Numbered from the stretch's first letter, positions 53,214-61,678 are shown. The stretch is DNA of 64,000 nucleotides from Bifidobacterium asteroides (GCF_019469425.1 NZ_CP048272.1:1860001-1924000); one strand, 5' to 3'. Notes: generated by a model not told the origin, from the sequence alone. A program made the numbers and translations.

Positions 53214-54245
53214 TCAGACAGCTTCCACCTTGACGGGCTCACGCTCGGCGCCCACGGCCCTGATGGGCTCATGCGAGTCCGCCGAAGGCACGTAGAGGGC
53301 AATCACGTTGACGTAGGTGACCTTCATGGTACTGGTGGGCTTGCCCTGCCCAAAGAGGGCCGTTTCGGCATCCGAGGCAGGCGAGGATTCACGGCCCTCA
53401 CCTGCCTGCCTGGTCCAGACCGAATCGATTCGGGCCACAACCAAGTCGCCTCCATCAGAGGAGTGCATGACCCGCAGCTGCCCCTGTGCCGGGGTGAAGG
53501 TCTGCGATTGGCTGCCCTTGTTGGCTTCGATCCCCTGCTGAACCACCTGAGTCAACGTGCCCAGGGAGTTGCGGAAGTCATCCTGGGCGAACTCCTTGGC
53601 ATACTTGCTGCCCTGGGAATTCTGCAGGAGATCGGCATATTGACGCACGGCCTCCACCGGCGTAGCCTTGAGCCCCTGATCGTCGCCCTGCCCCATCCTG
53701 GCGCCGATAGTGGCCACCGGGAACTTGGGCAACTGGGCTCCTTGGAAAAGCCGGGCCACGCCCCAAAGCTTGTAGTTCTCATGGGCGGACTCCTGATCCA
53801 GAACCAAGAGGCGTTTGGACTGCTGATCCTGCGTGGTAGTGGTAATGGAAAAGACCGAGCGTGGCCACCCCGGATCGCCAGGGATGACCGTCTGAGCGAT
53901 GGTGGTAGGGATAGTCGTCTTGGGGTCCAGCTGCCCGGTGGCCCGGGCTATGGTCAGCTCGCTGGTGCGGATCTCCAGCTGGGGGCCGCTGACTCGCTGG
54001 TCCAGCCCGGCAGGGTCCTTGGCCTCATTGGCCTGGTCCAAAACAGCCCCGATGCTCTTGCGGATACGGGCTTCCTGTGCCGGGGTCAGGTTGGGCGCGG
54101 GAGCAGTGGTTGCAGTGCTCTGTGGCTCTGTCCGGCGGGCCTGCGGAACCTGCCCTTCGCAGGCGGACAACCCAGGCAGAAGGGCCAGGGACAAGGTCAA
54201 CGCCGCTGCAGCCGCCACCTTGTTCATCGGCTTGTTCGTACTCAT
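53214..54245 (-). CDS. Lipoprotein of unknown function, coupled to upstream membrane protein
   Basis: 343 residues. Signal peptide with lipobox (LALLPGLSAC, Cys at about 29), then a Thr/Pro/Ala-rich linker and a soluble domain of about 280 residues with no recognised motif. The start overlaps the stop of the 54242-55321 gene (ATGA), so the two products are made together, presumably as parts of one envelope complex. The pattern of a cytoplasmic-tailed membrane protein plus lipoprotein is common in actinobacteria. Confidence 0.75.
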   Translation of the reverse strand: MSTNKPMNKVAAAAALTLSLALLPGLSACEGQVPQARRTEPQSTATTAPAPNLTPAQEARIRKSIGAVLDQANEAKDPAGLDQRVSGPQLEIRTSELTIARATGQLDPKTTIPTTIAQTVIPGDPGWPRSVFSITTTTQDQQSKRLLVLDQESAHENYKLWGVARLFQGAQLPKFPVATIGARMGQGDDQGLKATPVEAVRQYADLLQNSQGSKYAKEFAQDDFRNSLGTLTQVVQQGIEANKGSQSQTFTPAQGQLRVMHSSDGGDLVVARIDSVWTRQAGEGRESSPASDAETALFGQGKPTSTMKVTYVNVIALYVPSADSHEPIRAVGAEREPVKVEAV

Positions 54246-55321
54246 CGGCGCTCTTCCTCCCCCTCGTGGGCAAGCCTGGCCAGGTAGGAGGCCATCTCCT
54301 GTCTGCTGATGACCCTGGTGGACGACACATCGTCGGCCTCCCGATCGCCGCTGACGGTGCGGCCGTCGCCATCCTCCTGTTGGTCAGCGACCAGGTTCCG
54401 ATTGCGCGGATCAATCACCACAGGCGGCCTGGGTGGAGGTCCCGGGTCCCCCTGCCGCGCCTGGCCACGAGCGTGGCGCCGACGCCGGCCTGAAGCCGGG
54501 CTATGCCGGTTCCCCAAACCAGGCAGAATGGCGTTGCCCAGGGCCTGGGCCACGCTGACCTCGGGAGGCTCCTCAGTCTCCTGTTCAGGTTCGACCTGCT
54601 TACGGCGCTTGGCCGGATCCATGGCGAAGACCGTAGCCGAAAGAACAGCCAGCAGGGCCAGAAGCCCGCCGGCAAAGTAGAAGGGCATGGCGAAGTCGGG
54701 CAACTTGTCACGTTGCCAGAGCATCTCCAACCCCAGGGAATGGGCGCCCTGGGGAACCGCCACCAGTAGGACGGCCTGCGGATCTTCGGTCTTCAGGGAC
54801 ATGGAGACGCTGCTGTCGGAGCAGGTGACCTGTTGCCACATATCCGAATCCTGAAAGGCCACGCCCTGATCACCTTTGACAGCCTTGCCTGGACTGGTGT
54901 CCCTGCCGACGGACAGGGTCTGCCAATCGTCCAAGCCGCGCACCCGGGCCACATCATGCCCGGCCGTCCAACCAGCTGCATCCTTGGCCGTGGTCAGGGC
55001 CATACAGACAGTAGGCTTCTGTGAACTCTGATCTGCTGACACGGAAGTCCCAGTCGATGCCGCATCCACTCGCATGGTCACTTTGCTGTCCACCAGGGGA
55101 AGCACACCTGGATCGGTCACCACATAAGCTGCCTTGGTGCGCGCATGCGCATCCACATGAGCCGAAGGCTTCCAGACCGTGGCGTTGAGAATACCCAGCA
55201 CAATGGCCGTTACAGCCAGCAGTCCGAAGATGGGGGTGACGATGCCGCGCATGATCATGCTGTGACGCGAGGGCTTGCCAGGCCGCGTCATCTCATCTTT
55301 TTCCTCGGGTACTTGCTCCAT
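54242..55321 (-). CDS. Two-helix membrane protein with large extracellular domain
   Basis: 359 residues. Membrane helices at about 28-48 (VTPIFGLLAVTAIVLGIL) and 214-236 (FYFAGGLLALLAVLSATVFA) enclose an exported domain of about 165 residues containing two cysteines. The C-terminal about 115 residues are cytoplasmic, charged and Arg/Pro-rich, probably disordered. No family is recognised. It is coupled to the downstream lipoprotein gene and oriented away from the FKBP gene. Confidence 0.72.
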   Translation of the reverse strand: MEQVPEEKDEMTRPGKPSRHSMIMRGIVTPIFGLLAVTAIVLGILNATVWKPSAHVDAHARTKAAYVVTDPGVLPLVDSKVTMRVDAASTGTSVSADQSSQKPTVCMALTTAKDAAGWTAGHDVARVRGLDDWQTLSVGRDTSPGKAVKGDQGVAFQDSDMWQQVTCSDSSVSMSLKTEDPQAVLLVAVPQGAHSLGLEMLWQRDKLPDFAMPFYFAGGLLALLAVLSATVFAMDPAKRRKQVEPEQETEEPPEVSVAQALGNAILPGLGNRHSPASGRRRRHARGQARQGDPGPPPRPPVVIDPRNRNLVADQQEDGDGRTVSGDREADDVSSTRVISRQEMASYLARLAHEGEEERR

Positions 55322-55403
55322 ATTATCGACATTCTACCGTCGGCCCCCTATGAGATGGTTTCCAGCACCGGGAAATCATCCATAAGCCCTAAACTAGTTT
55401 TCT

Positions 55404-56339
55404 ATGACCATCATTGCAAGAAAATCAGGCAGCAAGCGTCTGCTGGGCGCCATGACCGCTCTTGTCCTATGTCTTGGACTGTCAGCCTGCAGGGGGAAAT
55501 CCGACGGGGGCGGGCACCCGGGCGACACCATGCAAGGCGTATCAGCCAGCGGCAAACTTGGCAGCAAGCCCGACATCAGCTTCAAGACCCCTTTCAAGGT
55601 CGAGAACCAGACCCATCAGGTCATCCAGGAGGGCAACGGCGAGGTCATCCGCGACGGGGACCGCGTATGCACAAGGAGCCTGGCCCTGGATGCCAAGACC
55701 GGCAAGGTGATCAACTCCACCTGGGACAAGAGCAGTCCGGAGTGCTCCATCGTCATCAGCAAGAAAGCCATTCCAGCCTACTATGACACCTTTAAAGGCC
55801 TTAAGGTCAACTCCACCGTGGCCGTAGGCATCGATGAGTCGGGCTCTGGCAGCAGCAAGACGACTGACTCCTATATCATGACCCTGACCTTCGTCTCCCG
55901 GTCCAAGAACCTGGCCCGCGCCCAGGGACAGAAGGTGACCAACCTGCCCAGCGACCTGCCCAAGATCAGTCTGGACGACAAGGGCAAGCCCACCTTGGAT
56001 CTCAACGGCTATAAGCCCAAGGGAGGACTGGTCATCCAGCCCCTGATCAAGGGCGAGGGGGCCAAGGTCGGCGAGCATCAGAGCATCAGCGCCAACTACA
56101 CCGGTTGGCTGGCCTCCGACGGCAAGCAGTTTGACTCCTCTTGGGACCGGGGTCAGGCCAGCGACTTCAGCCTGGACCAAGTGGTCAAGGGCTGGCAGCA
56201 GGGTCTGGCCGGCCAGACAGTGGGCTCTCAGGTTCTTCTGGTAGTTCCGCCTGACCTGGGCTATGGCAGCCAGAAGCAGCAAAGCATCCCAGCCAATTCG
56301 ACCCTGATTTTTGTGGTCGACATCCTGGCCGCCTACTGA
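55404..56339 (+). CDS. FKBP-type peptidyl-prolyl isomerase lipoprotein, two FKBP-like modules
   Basis: 311 residues. Lipobox LGLSAC (about residue 29). The C-terminal module (about 210-311) has the FKBP pattern: VGEHQSISANYTGWLASDGKQFDSSW-type strand and the VKGWQQGLAGQTVGSQ and PPDLGYGSQ elements, ending TLIFVVDILAAY. An earlier module (about 70-190) has a diverged version (GDRVCTRSLALDAKTGK, YYDTFKGLKVNSTVAVG). It probably folds exported proteins at the cell surface. Confidence 0.9.
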   Translation: MTIIARKSGSKRLLGAMTALVLCLGLSACRGKSDGGGHPGDTMQGVSASGKLGSKPDISFKTPFKVENQTHQVIQEGNGEVIRDGDRVCTRSLALDAKTGKVINSTWDKSSPECSIVISKKAIPAYYDTFKGLKVNSTVAVGIDESGSGSSKTTDSYIMTLTFVSRSKNLARAQGQKVTNLPSDLPKISLDDKGKPTLDLNGYKPKGGLVIQPLIKGEGAKVGEHQSISANYTGWLASDGKQFDSSWDRGQASDFSLDQVVKGWQQGLAGQTVGSQVLLVVPPDLGYGSQKQQSIPANSTLIFVVDILAAY

Positions 56340-56357
56340 TCCGGCAATCCTCCAACA

Positions 56358-56409
56358 GACAGGGGACCGTACCCATCCAGTCGCATTCGGAAGGGTACGG
56401 TCCCCTGTC
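56358..56409. terminator. Long inverted repeat between convergent genes, probable bidirectional terminator
   Basis: Two perfect 17-base arms (GACAGGGGACCGTACCC and its complement) flank an 18-base loop, placed exactly between the convergent FKBP and substrate-binding protein genes. No T-tract is present on either side, so termination would rely on the strong stem alone. Confidence 0.65.
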
Positions 56410-56427
56410 GCAAGTCACGCTGCCAGC

Positions 56428-57339
56428 TCAGGCCTTGCCGCCCTCGACCACGATCTCGTCGGGGTTGGCCGCACTGCCGTAGACTGGCTCCAGGGTCTTG
56501 CGGTAGTCCTCATGGAAGAACCGCTCCTGGCCCAGCTTGGCCAGCTCCTTATTGATGTAGTCCAGCAGGGGCTTGTTCCCCTTGCGAACGGCCGGGGCGA
56601 TGACTGCCTCGTCCCCGAGCTTGGTGATGCCCACCGAGAAGCCCTTGTTGGCCTTGGCCCAGGCCAGCACCTCGGTGTTGTCGGTGCTCATGGCATCGCC
56701 GCGGTGGTCCAGCAGGGCGTTGTAGGCATCGGCGTACTGGTCGTACTTCTGCAGCTTGACCTCTGGGTGATGTTGCTCAAAGTATGGTTCAGCCGTGGTG
56801 CCTTTGGCTATGATCAGAGTCTTGCCATTCAGTTCCTTCACGTCTTTGATCGGTGCCGAATCCGGGGAGACCACACCCAGGAAAACCTTCATATAGGGCT
56901 TGGCGAAGTCCACCTTGCGAGCGCGCTCATCGGTGACAGTGAAGTTGGCCAAGGTCACGTCCACCTTGTTGCTGGACAGCACATCCACGCGGGCGGCCGG
57001 GTCCACCGAGGTGTATTCGGGCTTGACGCCCAAATCCTTGGCCAGGCGCTCGGCCAGGACCACGTCGTAGCCCCGGTTCTTGCCGTCCTTGTCCACGTAG
57101 CCGAAGGGGGCCTTGTCGGTGAAGACCGCCACCTTGAGCTTCCCGGACTTGGTGATCTGCTCCGGGGTGCGCGCAGACCCGGATGCCGCCGAGGAGCCGG
57201 AGCTGTCCCCCGAGCCGCTTCCAGCATCACTGGGGGTGGCCGCAGAAGGACCGCAGGCCGCCATGGAAGCCATCATCGCGATCGTCGCCCCCGTGGCCAG
57301 CGTCGCCCGTATCAATCGGTTCATTACCCTTGCGGTCAT
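56428..57339 (-). CDS. Amino-acid ABC transporter, substrate-binding lipoprotein
   Basis: 303 residues from ATG 57339 (AGAGGGA upstream). Signal peptide with lipobox MASMAAC, Ser/Gly-rich linker, then a SBP_bac_3-type domain: KLKVAVFTDKAPFGYVDKDG, GYDVVLAERLAKDLGV, VDVTLANFTVTDERARKVDF and LNGKTLIIAKGTTAEPYF. These match the polar (glutamate/aspartate/glutamine) amino-acid group. Encoded after the ATPase gene of the same importer. Confidence 0.92.
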   Translation of the reverse strand: MTARVMNRLIRATLATGATIAMMASMAACGPSAATPSDAGSGSGDSSGSSAASGSARTPEQITKSGKLKVAVFTDKAPFGYVDKDGKNRGYDVVLAERLAKDLGVKPEYTSVDPAARVDVLSSNKVDVTLANFTVTDERARKVDFAKPYMKVFLGVVSPDSAPIKDVKELNGKTLIIAKGTTAEPYFEQHHPEVKLQKYDQYADAYNALLDHRGDAMSTDNTEVLAWAKANKGFSVGITKLGDEAVIAPAVRKGNKPLLDYINKELAKLGQERFFHEDYRKTLEPVYGSAANPDEIVVEGGKA

Positions 57340-57422
57340 GATCCCTCTTTTCCTGCTCTCTTTCCTATGGCCGCCCCTGGGGACGGTTCCGGCGAAGGCC
57401 GCCGGACGAATATGCGGAGCCC

Positions 57423-58298
57423 TCATTGGGACTCCTGATCCTGGTCCTGATCCCGCCTTCGCTCATAAGTGAAAGTGGACAGGAAGCGCTGTGCCCGGTC
57501 AGTGGCCGGGTGGGTGAAGAAGGCCTCCGGGTCGTCGGACTGCTCGACCAGGGTGCCTCCATCCAAAAGGACGATGTGGTCGGCAATGCCCCTGGCGAAG
57601 GCCATCTCGTGGGTGACAATCATCATGGTCAGTCCCTGGTCGGCCAGCTCCAGAATGACCTGAAGGACCTCGCGGACCATCTCAGGATCCAGAGCTGCGG
57701 TCACCTCATCGAAGAGCATGATCTCGGGATGGAGGATGAGCGCCCGGCAGATGGCCACCCTTTGCCGCTGGCCGCCCGAGAGCTGGCTGGGCCAAGCATC
57801 CCGGCGGTCGGCCAGACCCACCCGGTCCAGCAGTTCCAGAGCCTCCTGACGTGCCTGGTCCCGCTTGCGCTTCTGTACCAGGATGGGCGCCAGGGTCACG
57901 TTATCCAGAACGGTCCTGTTGGGGAAGAGGTCGTAGCTCTGGAAGACCATGCCGATCCTGGTCCGCAGGTCGGAGCTGCGGCTGCCCGACATAAGGCCGC
58001 CAGGACCTCCGCTGTGCTTGCCCAGGGGATGGCCGGTCTCCACCACCTGACCATCCAGAAGGATGCGGCCGCCCTGTATGGGCTCCAGTCCGGCTATGGT
58101 CCGCAACAGGGTGGACTTGCCCGAGCCAGAGGGGCCCAGGACCACAAAGACCTTGCCCTTGGGCACCTGGAAGGAGATGTCGTTGAGCACAGGGCTCTGC
58201 GCATGCGGATACTGCTTGACCAGATGCTCGACAGTCAGTACCGCCCGATCCTCTTGTTCGTCCCGCGGCTGGTTCGCCATCGTTTGCCCCTCAGTCAT
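57423..58298 (-). CDS. Amino-acid ABC transporter, ATP-binding protein
   Basis: 291 residues. Walker A GPSGSGKST, signature LSGGQRQRV, Walker B IMLFDEVTAALDPE, H-loop VTHEMAF. The Ala after the second Thr in EVTAALDPE replaces the usual Ser, a common change in this subfamily. About 30 residues inserted between Walker A and the Q-loop (HSGGPGGLMSGSRSSD) are extra. The start overlaps the permease stop. Confidence 0.94.
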   Translation of the reverse strand: MTEGQTMANQPRDEQEDRAVLTVEHLVKQYPHAQSPVLNDISFQVPKGKVFVVLGPSGSGKSTLLRTIAGLEPIQGGRILLDGQVVETGHPLGKHSGGPGGLMSGSRSSDLRTRIGMVFQSYDLFPNRTVLDNVTLAPILVQKRKRDQARQEALELLDRVGLADRRDAWPSQLSGGQRQRVAICRALILHPEIMLFDEVTAALDPEMVREVLQVILELADQGLTMMIVTHEMAFARGIADHIVLLDGGTLVEQSDDPEAFFTHPATDRAQRFLSTFTYERRRDQDQDQESQ

Positions 58299-58965
58299 GG
58301 GCCCACCTCTTTTCCAGATGCCGTGCCACCAGGGACAGGGGCCAGCAGATGAAGAAATACATGAAGAAGATCACCCCGTAGATCCACAGGGTCGCCTGCG
58401 GATAAGCGAATCGGTTGGCATCGATGATCTGCTGGCCGACCTTGATGACCTCGATGACGCCCAACAGGGCTGCCAGAGAGGTGGTCTTGACGATCCTGGT
58501 GGCCAAATTGACGCCCGCCGGCAGCAGTCGGCGCAGGGCCTGGGGAAGGATGATCCTGGAGAAGGTCTGCCAGGACCCCAGTCCCAGCACGTAGGCCGAC
58601 TCCACCTGGGTGTGGGGTATGGATTCCAAGGCCCCGCGGACCAGATCGCCCAGCTCGGCCCCGCCCCAGAGCACGAAGACCAGCAGGCAGGCGCCGGTGG
58701 CGTCAAGATTCAGATTCCATGCCTTGGACAACCCATAGAAGGCGATAAAAAGCAGAGCCAGTTGGGGCATGATGCGGATGAAATCCAGGTAGACCCTCAT
58801 CAGGAAGCGAATCGGACGGTTGCGCAGGGCCATCAGCCATCCGACCACCAACCCCAAGGGCAGGGAGAGCAGGACCGAGACGCCGGCTATCCAGACGGTC
58901 ACCCAGAGCCCCTGGAAAAGCCTGGGCATGACCCCTGGTTGGAAAAGCACCTCAACGCCGTGCAT
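58291..58965 (-). CDS. Amino-acid ABC transporter, permease (second)
   Basis: 224 residues from ATG 58965 (GGAGG seven bases upstream; the frame continues to 58983). HisM/GlnP-type permease with about five helices; FLMRVYLDFIRIMPQLALLF and the coupling-loop block VLGLGSWQTFSRIILPQALR (EAA-like) are typical. It overlaps the first permease gene by 14 bases. Confidence 0.92.
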   Translation of the reverse strand: MHGVEVLFQPGVMPRLFQGLWVTVWIAGVSVLLSLPLGLVVGWLMALRNRPIRFLMRVYLDFIRIMPQLALLFIAFYGLSKAWNLNLDATGACLLVFVLWGGAELGDLVRGALESIPHTQVESAYVLGLGSWQTFSRIILPQALRRLLPAGVNLATRIVKTTSLAALLGVIEVIKVGQQIIDANRFAYPQATLWIYGVIFFMYFFICWPLSLVARHLEKRWAHD

Positions 58966-59605
58966 AGTCGAACCTCCGCTCAAGAATGGTTCCGATGACG
59001 GAGATGGGCAGCAGAATGACCAGATAGGTGACGATAAGCAGGGTCAGGGACTCGTAGGTGTCGTAGGAGGTGCCCATCAGGTCCTTGGTGACATACATGA
59101 CGTCCGCCAGAGCGATGGCCGAGACCACCGAGGACTCCTTGATCAGGAAGATGATGTTGGCCACCACGCCCGGTATGGCGCTGCTCAGAGCCTGGGGCAG
59201 CACGATTCTGGACAGGGTCTGGGCTCCTGTGAATCCCAGAACGCGGGCTGACTCGATCTGCACCCGAGGCACTGCTTCCAGTCCCCCACGCATGGCCTCG
59301 GCCATATAGGAGCCGCCCAGGAAGGCCAACCCAACGATGGCGCAGGTCTGGGCGCTCCAGTTGATCCCAAGCTTGGGCAACCCGAAATAAAGGAAATAGA
59401 GCTGAACCAGGAGCGGGGTGTTTCTTGACAGCTCGATGTACACTCTGGCCACCTGCGAGAACAGGGGAATTCTGAAGGCCTCCAGCCCGGCGCAGACCAG
59501 CCCGATCAGCATGGAAAACACCACGCCAAAGAAGGAGATGAAGACCGTCACATAGGCCGCATTGACGAAGAAATGCAGGTTCTGCGCCATGAAGGTCCAA
59601 TTCAC
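58952..59605 (-). CDS. Amino-acid ABC transporter, permease (first)
   Basis: 217 residues from GTG 59605 with AAGGAGG seven bases upstream. HisQ/GlnP-type: ARVYIELSRNTPLLVQLYFL and VLGFTGAQTLSRIVLPQALS carry the family patterns. First gene of the four-gene importer operon (permease-permease-ATPase-binding protein). Confidence 0.93.
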   Translation of the reverse strand: MNWTFMAQNLHFFVNAAYVTVFISFFGVVFSMLIGLVCAGLEAFRIPLFSQVARVYIELSRNTPLLVQLYFLYFGLPKLGINWSAQTCAIVGLAFLGGSYMAEAMRGGLEAVPRVQIESARVLGFTGAQTLSRIVLPQALSSAIPGVVANIIFLIKESSVVSAIALADVMYVTKDLMGTSYDTYESLTLLIVTYLVILLPISVIGTILERRFDYARR

Positions 59606-59965
59606 GCCCCCACCTCCTTACTTGCTCGCATCTTGTTCATCGTCTCCTCTTCACCGCTTCCCGCCCGCTTCCCGTCGACTGCGGCATATAGTCGACAATC
59701 CTAGAGAAGACGAACCGCTTCCTTTTGCTTTTCGATATACGAATACCGGATACCGCGTTATCATCCACGCTCACAGCAACCTGAACGGCGATTCGTATTC
59801 GCGCCGAGGCCATCCTGGCTGCCAGGCAATCCATACGGCCATTGGACAGTACGAATAAAATGACCCTAGCCAGCAAAAACTGACCGACATCTGCTGATCG
59901 TGCCTGCCGAAAACTGGCATGCAGACTCCACGTTTTTGATTAACCCTACTGCTCGCCAAGCTATG
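59606..59965. other. Upstream region of the ABC importer operon
   Basis: About 360 bases without a supported gene. It contains the inverted repeat at 59674-59696 and the end of the nrdH transcription unit at its right side. Small frames here show no ribosome binding site. Confidence 0.45.
59674..59696 (-). promoter_or_regulatory. GTCGAC inverted repeat over a probable -10 of the importer promoter
   Basis: Two GTCGAC hexamers (59674-59679 and 59691-59696) are separated by 11 bases containing TATATG on the minus strand, a plausible -10, about 80-90 bases before the first permease start. A repressor dimer binding the two hexamers would block the promoter. No regulator family can be named from the site alone. 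Confidence 0.5.
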
Positions 59966-59996
59966 AAAAACCCGGTCCACATATTCGTGAACCGGG
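59966..59996 (-). terminator. Terminator after nrdH
   Basis: CCCGGTTC pairs with GGACCGGG (one mismatch) around a ten-base loop, followed by TTTTTC on the minus strand, directly after the nrdH stop. Confidence 0.85.
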
Positions 59997-60011
59997 CTCC
60001 GAGTGCTTTGA

Positions 60012-60254
60012 TCAGGCGAAGACTTTGGCGCTCTGTGCTACCTTCCTGATCAGATCGGGGCGATACCCGCTCCACGTCTCCTGGTCGGTGACTACAATGG
60101 GGGTCTGCTTGAATCCCCGGGCGATGAACTGGTCGATCAAGGTCTGGTCCTCGGTCAAATCCACCTGCTCGAACTCAAGCCCCTGCTTGGTCAACTGACG
60201 CTTGGTGGCATCACACTGGGGACAGTGCGCCTTGGTGTAGACCATGATGGACAT
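60012..60254 (-). CDS. nrdH: NrdH-redoxin (glutaredoxin-like electron donor of ribonucleotide reductase)
   Basis: 80 residues from ATG 60254 (GGGAGAGG upstream). Active site CPQC in YTKAHCPQCDATKRQL, then TPIVVTD with the cis-Pro and WSGYRPDLI, the NrdH hallmark distinguishing it from glutaredoxin. It would reduce class Ib ribonucleotide reductase using thioredoxin reductase. nrdE and nrdF are not adjacent in this window. A terminator follows and putative NrdR boxes precede it, so it is a single-gene unit. Confidence 0.93.
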   Translation of the reverse strand: MSIMVYTKAHCPQCDATKRQLTKQGLEFEQVDLTEDQTLIDQFIARGFKQTPIVVTDQETWSGYRPDLIRKVAQSAKVFA

Positions 60255-60352
60255 AATCGCCTCTCCCTTAAATGTAGCCGTGACATTCCAAGCTTCATAG
60301 CTCTGCTTGAAGCCTGTTGATTGCACTCTACACACTCCCAGGCACAAGCACA

Positions 60353-60400
60353 ATACCACCTGTAGTGGCGTGTCAAAACGTAAACCCCAATATCTAGTAG
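60353..60400 (-). promoter_or_regulatory. Putative tandem NrdR boxes upstream of nrdH
   Basis: Two 16-base elements, CCCCAATATCTAGTAG (60385-60400) and ATACCACCTGTAGTGG (60353-60368), each partly match the palindromic NrdR consensus (ACAC, A+T-rich centre, GTGT) and are separated by exactly 16 bases, the spacing known for NrdR pairs. A TTGACA (60371-60376, minus) lies between them and ACAATA (60350-60355) may be the -10, so NrdR binding would occlude the promoter. Individual matches are only 10-11 of 16. Confidence 0.45.
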
Positions 60401-60488
60401 CTTTTCGAGTCTTATAGAACCAACTGAGAATCTATGTGAACTGCCTGACATATTGACCATGCAAGACCATACAGGACTGAAAACCGCC

Positions 60489-61292
60489 TCAGAAGAGGGT
60501 CAGTTCGTCGCTGTCAGCGCCCTTCATGGCCTCATAGTCCAGGATCAAGCATTCGAATCCCCTGTCCTCGGCAAGGACCCTGGCCTGAGGTGTGATGGTC
60601 TGGGCCGCAAAGATCCCGCGGACAGGTGCCAGCAAAGGGTCCCGGTTGAGCAGACGGCAGTAGCGTGTCAGCTGTTCAACCCCGTCAATGCCGCCATGCC
60701 GCTTGATCTCGATGGCCACATGCCGCCCCTGGCCGTCTACCGCCATGATATCCACAGGGCCGATGGGCGTGGGATACTCCCGGCGCACCAGGGTGGCCCC
60801 CGGGCCGATGCAGTCGATCTGTTGGGCCAGATAACGCTGCAGGTGCGCTTCCACGCCGTCCTTGACCAATCCCGGATCCGTCCCCAGGTCGTAGCTTTCG
60901 TCGGCATAGACCTGGTAGAGCCTGATGGTGAGCACATCACTGGATTTCACGGCCGAAACACGCAGAACCCTACGGACAGGCCGAGTCTGGTCCTGATCCT
61001 GCTCCTGGGCGATCAGCGCATCGGGCGCGGCAGCTTCGACTACCTCGTCCGGCCCGGTTCCAGCCACGGAATCAGCCTTGAAGCCCGCGCCGTCTTTGCT
61101 CGTCTCCTCGGGTTCGATCTCCCTGATGGTGCAGGGGGCGCACATCCAGTTCAGGGGCTTGTAGGAACCCAGCTCCGAAAAAATCAGACAGCTCATGTCG
61201 GCCTTGATCAGCAGAACGCGCCTGGCCGGCGGCAGGCTGGCATTGAGACGCCCGGAGTATTCGGCGGAGCAGTCGGCAACAATGATTCGCAC
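60489..61292 (-). CDS. nucS: Endonuclease NucS (mismatch-specific EndoMS)
   Basis: 267 residues from GTG 61292 (VRIIVADCSAEYSGRL). The N-terminal DNA-binding part shows RVLLIKADMSCLIFSELG and YKPLNWM; the C-terminal nuclease part shows PVDIMAVDGQGR and VAIEIKRHGGIDGVEQLTRY with the metal-binding D-ExK. The protein ends DELTLF, a likely beta-clamp binding tail. In actinobacteria lacking MutS/MutL, NucS cuts mismatched DNA. About 40 residues near position 75 (EEVVEA-type, Gln/Asp-rich) form a linker. The frame upstream of 61292 is a shadow of atpC. Confidence 0.92.
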   Translation of the reverse strand: MRIIVADCSAEYSGRLNASLPPARRVLLIKADMSCLIFSELGSYKPLNWMCAPCTIREIEPEETSKDGAGFKADSVAGTGPDEVVEAAAPDALIAQEQDQDQTRPVRRVLRVSAVKSSDVLTIRLYQVYADESYDLGTDPGLVKDGVEAHLQRYLAQQIDCIGPGATLVRREYPTPIGPVDIMAVDGQGRHVAIEIKRHGGIDGVEQLTRYCRLLNRDPLLAPVRGIFAAQTITPQARVLAEDRGFECLILDYEAMKGADSDELTLF

Positions 61293-61330
61293 AGGTGCCA
61301 ATATATCAGTCGCTGTTCCGTGGCGGGAAA

Positions 61331-61365
61331 GAAAAACCCGGCCGGTGCAAGTGCACCGGCCGGGT
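61331..61365 (-). terminator. Terminator of the ATP synthase operon
   Basis: ACCCGGCCGGTGCA pairs perfectly over 14 bases with its complement around a two-base centre and is followed by TTTTTC on the minus strand, just after atpC. Confidence 0.92.
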
Positions 61366-61381
61366 GGAAAAGGAGAGGAAG

Positions 61382-61678
61382 TCAGGGCTGCTGTCCCTGA
61401 TCGGCATCCTCCAGGTAGTGATCCACGGCCACAGTCAGCTTGTTGCTGTCGAAGGAGGCGAATCCGCTGTCCACATGGAAGGACTGACGACCGCCGTCGG
61501 TGGCCTGAACCCGGATGTTGCCCTCCTGTAGCAGGGCCAGCACCGGCTCGTGGTCGGGCATGATGCCCATGGAACCCTTGGTGCCGGGCACAGTGACCGA
61601 CCGCGCCTGACCCGACCAGATGGGCCTGTCCGCCGAGACGATGTTGACCTGCATGGAGGCCTTGCCTGTGTCCGCCAT
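61382..61678 (-). CDS. atpC: ATP synthase epsilon subunit
   Basis: 98 residues from ATG 61678, two bases after the atpD stop. Beta-sandwich region: MQVNIVSADRPIWSGQA, VTVPGTKGSMGIMPDHEPVL and FHVDSGFASFDSNKLTV. It lacks most of the C-terminal helical hairpin, as usual for short actinobacterial forms. Rotor-stalk subunit of F1. The frame's extension to 61711 is an atpD overlap. Confidence 0.94.
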   Translation of the reverse strand: MADTGKASMQVNIVSADRPIWSGQARSVTVPGTKGSMGIMPDHEPVLALLQEGNIRVQATDGGRQSFHVDSGFASFDSNKLTVAVDHYLEDADQGQQP

